DNA of 42,992 nucleotides from Bacteroidota bacterium. GTDB lineage: Bacteria; Bacteroidota; Bacteroidia; Bacteroidales; VadinHA17. Made by a program: the position numbers and the translations under genes. Under the pieces are notes generated by a model. That model did no database searches, had not been told where the DNA came from, and saw only the letters and a program-made list of their open reading frames with translations. The DNA is taken from assembly GCA_003250475.1 (NCBI GenBank), contig QKGI01000060.1, positions 1-42,992 of the forward strand, read 5' to 3'. Below are positions 34,253 through 40,552 of the stretch, in pieces (positions within the stretch are counted from its first letter, which is position 1; each line of letters starts with the position of its first letter).

Positions 34253-34971
34253 GGCAGATCATTTATTATATATCTTCCGGCTTCGCCCCTGAGTGCCATA
34301 ACCAGTTCATTGAAAGATGGATGGTCAAGCATGTAGGTTGTAAACCGGCGGCCTATCTGTTCAGGTGTATGAGCATCAGAATTGCGGATAACAGGATAGA
34401 GCAGGTCGGCGTTATTCCCTGTTACCTCGACGGCATCGATGTAGAGATCCTCGGGAATAAATCCCAGCTGACTGGTGATACTGAACGAGGGTCTGTCAAT
34501 ATGGGCCGGTATAAACAGGGCTCCACGATCGTGCGCAGCAGATTGAACCTCATCAAGAGATGCATTCAGGGCGGCAGGCAGAAAATGATCAAGCTCCAGG
34601 ACTATGTTTTCATCCCGGTCGACTACGATCTGGTCTCCGAAAATATCAGGGTCATGAGGCGCAAAGGCACAGTGTTCCTCGAGCCAGCACTGAAATGAGA
34701 CCGTAGCCGATTCATCCGGCAGGATGACAAGCGAATGAACCTCCTCTGCGCTGGTCACCTCAACCGCTCTCAGGACAGTCAGCCCGGCTTCGCGACCCAG
34801 CTCTGCCACCAGCGAACAGTGAAGAGTGGTATTGTGATCAGAGACTGCTATCATATCAAGACCTTTGTCCACGGCTGATGACACTATGGCACGCGGACTC
34901 ATGTCAAGCGCACCGCATGGCGAAAGGAGTGTGTGAATATGCAGGTCAGCCCTGAACGGTCTCATGGTCAC
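34249..34971 (-). CDS. PHP-domain phosphoesterase
   Basis: PHP proteins are metal-dependent phosphoesterases. The 240-residue protein has the four PHP motifs: RADLHIHTLLSPCG (I), IAVSDHNTT (II), VTSAEEVHSLVI with IPAHIDRPS (III), and IRNSDAHTPEQIGRR (IV), so the metal site looks complete. It has no polymerase or histidinol-phosphatase partner domain. The start overlaps the DRTGG gene stop as GTGA; an ATG two codons later is the alternative. The substrate is unknown: a small phosphorylated signal, a nucleotide, or a protein phospho-residue made by the neighbouring ATPases are options. It is the only obvious hydrolase among the signalling genes. Confidence 0.9.
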   Translation of the reverse strand: MTMRPFRADLHIHTLLSPCGALDMSPRAIVSSAVDKGLDMIAVSDHNTTLHCSLVAELGREAGLTVLRAVEVTSAEEVHSLVILPDESATVSFQCWLEEHCAFAPHDPDIFGDQIVVDRDENIVLELDHFLPAALNASLDEVQSAAHDRGALFIPAHIDRPSFSITSQLGFIPEDLYIDAVEVTGNNADLLYPVIRNSDAHTPEQIGRRFTTYMLDHPSFNELVMALRGEAGRYIINDLP

Positions 34972-35300
34972 GAGATAAGTGAGTATAATCTTCCTGTCAG
35001 TTCATAGGTTGACAGCGTTGTTCCCAGGAAGGGGACACCCTCTTCATTGCTCTGGGCCATTGTGTCTTCTCCCGGCTGCTCTCCACAGGTAATTATTACA
35101 GCTGAAATATCCTTTAGTGAGGCTATGGCAGTCACATTTCTGTGTGTCTGTATGGTCACCCAGACACTTCCGGCAGCAGCATGACCCATAACATCGCTAA
35201 GAAGGTCAGATGTATAACCTCCGGTCACCTCACGGCCCAGGCCTTCATGGCCTGAAAAGACCGTCAGCCCAAGCTTGTCAACGATATCAGTTACTTTCAT
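34968..35300 (-). CDS. DRTGG-domain protein, second copy
   Basis: The 110-residue protein is one DRTGG-type domain (MKVTDIVDKLGLTVFSG, then TSDLLSDVMGHA, and AVIITCGEQPGED). It resembles the first DRTGG protein in the operon (37124-37468), especially in the (A/T)SDL(M/L)SDV(L/M) block. DRTGG domains occur in HPr kinase N-termini and phosphotransacetylase N-termini and may bind small ligands or partners. It overlaps the hydrogenase-like gene upstream by 14 bases and the PHP gene downstream by 4, so it is tightly coupled. No enzymatic residues are visible, so a sensor or adaptor role is more likely than catalysis. Confidence 0.85.
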   Translation of the reverse strand: MKVTDIVDKLGLTVFSGHEGLGREVTGGYTSDLLSDVMGHAAAGSVWVTIQTHRNVTAIASLKDISAVIITCGEQPGEDTMAQSNEEGVPFLGTTLSTYELTGRLYSLIS

Positions 35301-36681
35301 TTTCAGCTCCTTTCTTATTACAGTTTTTTGTAAAGTTGTTGTCGCCCCAGATACGTTTCATTATACCGGCGGATCTGTCTCTGTCCATCAACTCTTTTTC
35401 CATATTGGTTTCACGTATGAAAACGCAGCTGGAGATATCTCCCCTGTGACGGACGATATCTTCTGCGAGGCTCTGGCATGAAGGAGCTCCACAAAGGCCG
35501 CAATCAATTCCGGGCAACCAGCACATCAGTCTCCGTGAACGTTTCATCATCCTCATCGCTTCATCGCGGTCACCTGACAACCGGTACATCGATCTTGTCT
35601 TGATCTCGTCGGTGATCCTGACCTTATTCAAAAGATACCCGTGGTAAGCCGATATGTCAGGGATATCCTTCGTGGCTGAGGTATTATCTTGTGGCTGGAG
35701 GTTACGTGCCTTATTACGCAGCCTTTCAGCCACAAGGAACCTGTTAGATGACAGCAGCACCCCGCCGGCACATCCTTCATCACACGCCCTGAGCTCAAGG
35801 TAGTCAACGCCTGTTATTTCCTCGTTTTCAAGCTGTTCAAGAAACTCTGTGACATTATTGATGCCGTCTATGGCAAGTGTACGGCCGTCGACACAGGAAG
35901 CTTCACCATTGGTGAGGCTCCATATCAGGGTGTCAGGATCGACAGTATATTCATGATCTTCGCTTCGCGGCAGTTCTCCCTTGTTCCTGAGAGTCCTGTT
36001 TATCCTGTTATATATGAAGTCCATGTTTATAACCCCGGTTATAGGAGTCGATTCTTCACCTACCGGTGATTTCACCGCGGCTATCTTGGAAGCGCATGGT
36101 GTTACATAGAATACTCCTATCTCTGCATTATGAGCTCCTCTGTCGCGTAAAACCCTCCGGCAATAGAAGGCAGCCATCTCGAGGGGGGCCTTCAGGGTGG
36201 CAAGGTTCTTTATAAGGGCCGGAAACTTCACCTGTATCAGACGTACCACCGCGGGGCAATAGGTGGAGATGAGAGGGCGGGGGAGGGTCCTGACATTCAT
36301 GATATCCTCTATTGCCGGTTTAAGTATCTCCGCCCCGTGCTCAACCTCATAAACCCATGTAAAACCCATACTTTTAAGTACGGTGCTAATCTCTGCCATG
36401 GAGACTTCATGCCTGAACTGCCCGTGAAGCACAGCCGGCACAAGGGCTACCCGGTGCTTATAATCGAATATACGGCTGAAGTCATCCTGTTCGATGATTA
36501 TTGCATTTACCGGACACCTTCTGAAGCACTCTCCGCAGTCAACACAACGGTCTTCAATGAGGCGGGCCTTACCGTCGCTTATCCTGAGAGCCTCGGTAGG
36601 GCAGGCCCTCATGCAAAGAGAGCATCCTGTACATATGTCCTCTCTGATGGTCAGTGCGTGATGAAAGAATCCGTTTTCCAT
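35287..36681 (-). CDS. Sensory-type [FeFe] hydrogenase-like iron-sulfur protein
   Basis: The 464-residue protein has two N-terminal 4Fe-4S clusters (Cys 17, 20, 23, 27 and 46, 49, 52, 56), an [FeFe]-hydrogenase-like domain (about 75-330), and a C-terminal FeS domain (Cys 394, 397, 402, 419). The four cysteines expected to hold the H-cluster are present: Cys142 (TYCPA), Cys196 (TPCAS), and Cys300/Cys304 (RACDEGC). The proton-relay Cys before Cys142 is Tyr141, the L2 Glu is Ala202, the Met before the PC is Thr, and the GGGQP tail is missing. Efficient catalysis is unlikely; an H2 or redox sensor is the best reading. Unlike HydS-type sensors it has no PAS domain. The relation to HsfB-type proteins is inferred. 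Confidence 0.82.
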   Translation of the reverse strand: MENGFFHHALTIREDICTGCSLCMRACPTEALRISDGKARLIEDRCVDCGECFRRCPVNAIIIEQDDFSRIFDYKHRVALVPAVLHGQFRHEVSMAEISTVLKSMGFTWVYEVEHGAEILKPAIEDIMNVRTLPRPLISTYCPAVVRLIQVKFPALIKNLATLKAPLEMAAFYCRRVLRDRGAHNAEIGVFYVTPCASKIAAVKSPVGEESTPITGVINMDFIYNRINRTLRNKGELPRSEDHEYTVDPDTLIWSLTNGEASCVDGRTLAIDGINNVTEFLEQLENEEITGVDYLELRACDEGCAGGVLLSSNRFLVAERLRNKARNLQPQDNTSATKDIPDISAYHGYLLNKVRITDEIKTRSMYRLSGDRDEAMRMMKRSRRLMCWLPGIDCGLCGAPSCQSLAEDIVRHRGDISSCVFIRETNMEKELMDRDRSAGIMKRIWGDNNFTKNCNKKGAENESN

Positions 36682-36685
36682 GATC

Positions 36686-37111
36686 TCAGGCAGCCGGGCT
36701 GTTCAGGTTTATAGTTATCTCAAGGGTAGTGCCTGTACCTGGTTCACTGGTGATTGCCAGGGTGTCGGCATTGGCATTTATATTTGGCAGACCCATGCCT
36801 GCACCGAATCCCATCTCCCTCACCTCAGGTGAGGCAGTGGAATAACCTTTCTGCATGGCAAGGTCAATATCCGTAATCCCCGGTCCGCTGTCCGCCAGTG
36901 TCATGGCGATAATTTCAGAATCAAGAGTGATGTTGATGGTTCCTGAATAGGCGTGGGCTACAATATTTACTTCAGCTTCGTACAGGCAGACCACTACCCT
37001 TTTAATGATGGTACTGTCAACGCCAAGTTGCTTCAGCATCTTTTTAACCTGGCTTGAGGCGTAGCCTGCATGGGTAAAATCGCCTCCTGTTACTTTATAT
37101 TCGAAGCTCAT
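36686..37111 (-). CDS. SpoIIAB/RsbW-type anti-sigma-factor-like ATPase
   Basis: The 141-residue protein has the serine-kinase HATPase fold of SpoIIAB/RsbW/RsbT. The N-box is EAEVNIVAHAY (about residue 46), the G1 motif LADSGPGI (about 73-79), and the G2 motif GMGLPNI (about 105). In Gram-positives such proteins bind sigma factors or phosphorylate an anti-anti-sigma partner. No sigma factor or STAS partner is present here; the flanking DRTGG proteins could play the partner role. The ATG at 37111 is preferred; a GTG at 37117 would add two residues. It starts 12 bases after the first DRTGG stop and ends four bases before the hydrogenase-like start. Confidence 0.87.
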   Translation of the reverse strand: MSFEYKVTGGDFTHAGYASSQVKKMLKQLGVDSTIIKRVVVCLYEAEVNIVAHAYSGTINITLDSEIIAMTLADSGPGITDIDLAMQKGYSTASPEVREMGFGAGMGLPNINANADTLAITSEPGTGTTLEITINLNSPAA

Positions 37112-37123
37112 TGCCACTTCTGG

Positions 37124-37468
37124 TCAGAAAAGAGGTTTTATTCCGGCCCTGAACAGTTCCCCGGAGGCTCTGAACATTGTTGAGGGACAGGTTATCAGCG
37201 TCATACCCAGCTCCTCGGCCAGGTCTTTCATCTCAGGTGTTACAGTTTTGTTACGCACGAACAGAATGCAGTCAATATCTGACATCTCAGCCGTTCTTAT
37301 GGTTTGCACATTGGCAAGGCCGGTTATCAACAGAAGGTTGCTGCAGTTGATTGTCAGGACATCGCTCATCAGATCAGAGGCGAATGCATATGTCACCTCA
37401 CGGTTGGTTTTGTCACTGCCGCAGATGAGCTGACCATTCAATACCGAACAAATATCTTCCAGTTTCAT
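37124..37468 (-). CDS. DRTGG-domain protein, first gene of the hydrogenase operon
   Basis: The 114-residue protein is a single DRTGG domain beginning MKLEDICSVLNGQLICG and containing ASDLMSDVLTINCSNLLLITGL and DIDCILFVRNKTVTPEM. It is paralogous to the second DRTGG protein of the same operon. It has no obvious catalytic residues. Its place at the promoter-proximal end, directly before the SpoIIAB-like ATPase, pairs a DRTGG with an ATPase. The ATG is preceded by the motif-rich 5' region with a Bacteroidota promoter about 40 bases away. Ligand binding is possible but not shown. Confidence 0.85.
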   Translation of the reverse strand: MKLEDICSVLNGQLICGSDKTNREVTYAFASDLMSDVLTINCSNLLLITGLANVQTIRTAEMSDIDCILFVRNKTVTPEMKDLAEELGMTLITCPSTMFRASGELFRAGIKPLF

Positions 37469-37507
37469 TTTGCCGACCTTTCAGGAATCCTTATTATTTT
37501 CCCATTG

Positions 37508-37539
37508 CAAAGATAATAAATAATGTTAAATAATTCACA
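37508..37539 (-). promoter_or_regulatory. Putative promoter of the hydrogenase operon (-7 TATCTTTG, -33-like TGTG)
   Basis: On the minus strand TATCTTTG (37515-37508) matches TAnnTTTG 39 bases before the first DRTGG ATG. A TGTG (37539-37536) lies 20 bases upstream, close to the -33 TTTG position with one mismatch. The surrounding 37516-37597 is very AT-rich with no gene. It is the only good promoter-like site found before the ten-gene run. Confidence 0.6.
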
Positions 37540-37597
37540 GTGTTAGTAAAATAACAGAAAAATACATAAATATTTTACATGAAAAATAATAGTATTG

Positions 37598-39238
37598 CTA
37601 TTGTTTTGGAGATCTGATATTTGCAAACTCAGAGCCTGGTTTCCATGCAGGCCTCAGATCTGAGGTTACTATCTTCCATGCCACCTCAAATACAGCCCTC
37701 GCATCTTCAGTGATACCGTCAAAGTCCATCTCAGGATAGTAATTATCAGCAGGTTTATGATACCGTTCAGTAAGAAAAAGCTGCTCCTGCTCAGCAGCCC
37801 AGGTTTTGCCATATTCCCTGCTGTCACAGTTACCCCTGGCAAAGAGTGAGGGCACACCGATGCGCGCAAAGGGAAAGTGGTCCGAGCGAAAGTACATTCC
37901 AGTTTCAGGGTGGGGGTCAGGCATAATGTACCTGTCCTGTTTTACCGCGGCTTCGGCAAGCATATCTTCCAGTTCTGATTGTCCGTATCCGGTGACCATG
38001 ATATCTCTCATCCTCCCTATCGGAAGAAGCATATCGTTATTAAAACATGCTATCAGATCTTCATGTCGGTCCGGCAGGTTTGCTGCAAACCATGACGATC
38101 CCAGCAACCCCTGTTCCTCGGCAGTGGGAAAGAACAGTATGACTGACCGTTCAGGTCTTTTCTTCATGGATGAAAAGGCTTCACCGATCTCCAGAGCCCA
38201 TGCCATTGAGGTCCCGTTATCAACGGCACCGTTATATATTGAATCTCCTTTCTCCGTCTCACCAATCCCAAAGTGATCCCAGTGTGCCGATATTACAATG
38301 CATTCTTCCGGTCTTACGCTACCGGGCAGAATACCCGCTACATTGAGAGAGCTGTTCCTCTGAAAACTGTTTGTCATCATCATGGAGATAGAGGCGCCAG
38401 GCTCGAAACCCCTGTACTCTTTGTGACAGGCTTCCGTGCGTAGTTTTTCAATGTCATAGCCCGCGGCATTGAATATTGTTGCGGCAGCGCCGGCACTAAG
38501 CCATCCTGTTACCTGACAGGGTAATGCTCCACCCTCAGGTTGCTCCATAAACAGCCCTGGTGATAAAGAGCTCTTGCGGGGAATAGAGTAGTCGTATCCC
38601 GCTCCCCTCGTTTCGTGTATTATGAGAATTGCAGCAGCACCCTGTCTGGCTGCCTCTTCATATTTATATGTCCACCGGCCGTAATACGTCATCCGGCGTC
38701 CCTTGAACAGGGTGCTGTCACCGGTATATAGCCCGGGGTCATTTATAAGTACCACGGCACATTTCCCCTTAACGTCCACCCCTTCATAGTCGTTCCACCC
38801 ATATTCAGGGGCTATAATGCCGAAACCGCAGAAGACCAGTGGCACTTCATCAAGCTTCACAGACTCCATCATCGAAGGCGACTCAATCGCAATATCGTCG
38901 GGGGCATTGAGTTCCAGCGTCCTGTTTCCTGAGTTTATTACGACCTTGCCATTGACCTTTGTCGTGATCTCAACCATAGGTACTTCCTGAAACCAGCTGT
39001 CGCCGAAGAGGGGACTGAACCCGATGTTGGCAAGTTCTTTTGCCAGATAGTTGACGCTCACCTCTTCACCCCGTGTAAAAGGTTTTCTTCCCATGAAACT
39101 GTCATCTCCGAGTAAACGCGTATACTCACGCAACTCGTCAGCTGTAATGGTTTTAGCGGCTCTCTTGTATGAGTAATCTCCTGTACAGGAGGTAACAATG
39201 GCTAACGCTGCAGCCAGAGACAGGAGGGTATTTTTCAT
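37598..39238 (-). CDS. M28-family zinc metallopeptidase, lipoprotein
   Basis: The 546-residue protein has a lipobox ending IVTSC (Cys18), so it is a lipid-anchored exported peptidase. A PA-type insert domain (about 140-270) precedes the M28 core. Zinc ligands are His319 in AHWDHFG, Asp340 in GAVDNGTS, the catalytic pair in TAEEQGLLG (374-375), Asp in FNNDML and a final His in RSDHFPF. M28 enzymes are aminopeptidases or related exopeptidases. I start at the ATG overlapping the pepT stop (ATGA), which puts the signal peptide at the true N-terminus; a longer frame exists. It is co-transcribed with pepT and ends 129 bases before the hydrogenase operon starts. Confidence 0.93.
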   Translation of the reverse strand: MKNTLLSLAAALAIVTSCTGDYSYKRAAKTITADELREYTRLLGDDSFMGRKPFTRGEEVSVNYLAKELANIGFSPLFGDSWFQEVPMVEITTKVNGKVVINSGNRTLELNAPDDIAIESPSMMESVKLDEVPLVFCGFGIIAPEYGWNDYEGVDVKGKCAVVLINDPGLYTGDSTLFKGRRMTYYGRWTYKYEEAARQGAAAILIIHETRGAGYDYSIPRKSSLSPGLFMEQPEGGALPCQVTGWLSAGAAATIFNAAGYDIEKLRTEACHKEYRGFEPGASISMMMTNSFQRNSSLNVAGILPGSVRPEECIVISAHWDHFGIGETEKGDSIYNGAVDNGTSMAWALEIGEAFSSMKKRPERSVILFFPTAEEQGLLGSSWFAANLPDRHEDLIACFNNDMLLPIGRMRDIMVTGYGQSELEDMLAEAAVKQDRYIMPDPHPETGMYFRSDHFPFARIGVPSLFARGNCDSREYGKTWAAEQEQLFLTERYHKPADNYYPEMDFDGITEDARAVFEVAWKIVTSDLRPAWKPGSEFANIRSPKQ

Positions 39239-40467
39239 TCCGGGTATTTTTTTTCTGAAAGACACAGGTTAATAATGACCTCAACGGCCTTCTCCATCGA
39301 TTGAAGCGGAATATATTCAAAACGACCATGGTAATTATGGCCTCCGGTGAACAGGTTGGGGCATGGAAGACCCATGAACGAGAGCCTGGCACCATCAGTG
39401 CCACCCCTGACAGGTTTTATCACCGGTTCTACTCCGGCTTTACGGTATGCTTCGACAGCTTTTTCAATCACATGATAGTTAGCTTCGATAATCTCCTTCA
39501 TATTATAGTATTGATCAGCCAGGCTGACCGTTACTGTTGCTCCCCTGTATTTTGAACGAATGCTGGCAGCTGCATCGTTGAATAACCGTTTCCGATCACT
39601 GAATTTAACAGGGTCATGATCCCTGATGATATACTTCATTACGGTCTCCTCTACTGATCCTTTTGTGTCATAGAGGTGAAAGAAACCTTCGTAGCCTGAC
39701 GTATATTCCGGTCGCTCCTGCTGAGGCAGGAGAGAGTCAAAGTCCTGCGCAACCATAATTGAATTTATCATTGTCTCTTTTGCAGTGCCGGGATGTACGC
39801 TCCGACCTTTTATTATTACTGTTGCAGCAGCGGCATTAAAGTTTTCGTATTCCAGCTCGCCCACTCCTCCGCCATCGAGTGTGTAGGCATAATCCGCCCC
39901 GAACATCTTAACGTCAAAATTATCTGCTCCCCTGCCTATCTCTTCATCAGGGGTAAAGGCTATTCTAATCCTGCCATGTTTTAGGTGAGGATTGGCAAGG
40001 AGGTATTCACATGCGGTAACGATCTCTGCTATCCCTGCCTTATCGTCCGCACCAAGGAGGGTAGTCCCGTCGGTGGTGATGATTGTCTGCCCTTTGTATT
40101 TTGCCAGGTCGGGAAAATCATCCGGTGACAGCACAATGTCCTGTTTTGCATCCAGGAGAATCGTTCCACCGTCATAGTCTTTCAGTACGCGGGGATTAAC
40201 ATTGTCCGAGGGTGCCTCAGGGCTGGTGTCAATATGGGCTATGAAACCGACTACCGGCCCTTCTGCATCAGTTGTAGCCGGAAGGGTCGCCATGACATAT
40301 CCGTTGCCGTCAAGGGTCACCTCTGTCAGTCCTGTCTTTTCCAGCTCATCAGCCAGCCTTTCTGCAAAAAGCATCTGGTTGATGGAGGATGGAGAGTCAT
40401 GGTTGGATTCGTCAGGTTTTGTGTCAAAGCGGGCATAACCCAAAAACCTGTTCAACAGATTTTGCAT
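39235..40467 (-). CDS. pepT: Peptidase T (tripeptidase)
   Basis: PepT removes the N-terminal residue from tripeptides in the cytoplasm. The 410-residue product has the M20B metal-site motifs: FIAHIDTSPEAP (His78, Asp80), GADDKAGIAEI, TPDEEIGRGAD, LDGGGVGELEYENF and, near the end, GGTDGARLSFMGLPCPNLFTGG with GGHNYHGRFE. Length and order match the family. There is no signal peptide. A -7 element TACTTTTG lies 23 bases before the ATG. The M28 gene overlaps its stop codon. Cytoplasmic PepT beside exported peptidases suggests a peptide-use cluster: external peptides trimmed outside, small ones finished inside. Confidence 0.96.
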   Translation of the reverse strand: MQNLLNRFLGYARFDTKPDESNHDSPSSINQMLFAERLADELEKTGLTEVTLDGNGYVMATLPATTDAEGPVVGFIAHIDTSPEAPSDNVNPRVLKDYDGGTILLDAKQDIVLSPDDFPDLAKYKGQTIITTDGTTLLGADDKAGIAEIVTACEYLLANPHLKHGRIRIAFTPDEEIGRGADNFDVKMFGADYAYTLDGGGVGELEYENFNAAAATVIIKGRSVHPGTAKETMINSIMVAQDFDSLLPQQERPEYTSGYEGFFHLYDTKGSVEETVMKYIIRDHDPVKFSDRKRLFNDAAASIRSKYRGATVTVSLADQYYNMKEIIEANYHVIEKAVEAYRKAGVEPVIKPVRGGTDGARLSFMGLPCPNLFTGGHNYHGRFEYIPLQSMEKAVEVIINLCLSEKKYPE

Positions 40468-40490
40468 CAGGAATGTTTTGGTTTACGACT

Positions 40491-40498
40491 CAAAAGTA
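40491..40498 (-). promoter_or_regulatory. Bacteroidota -7 element (TACTTTTG) upstream of pepT
   Basis: On the minus strand TACTTTTG matches TAnnTTTG and lies 23 bases before the pepT ATG. No -33 TTTG at the proper spacing was seen, so this is a partial match. The 85-bp gap to the M14 stop holds nothing else recognisable. Confidence 0.45.
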
Positions 40499-40552
40499 AT
40501 TCATTTGAAGGAGACTTTCAGTGTGGTCTTCCTTAAGCCAGTGCATGCCGGC

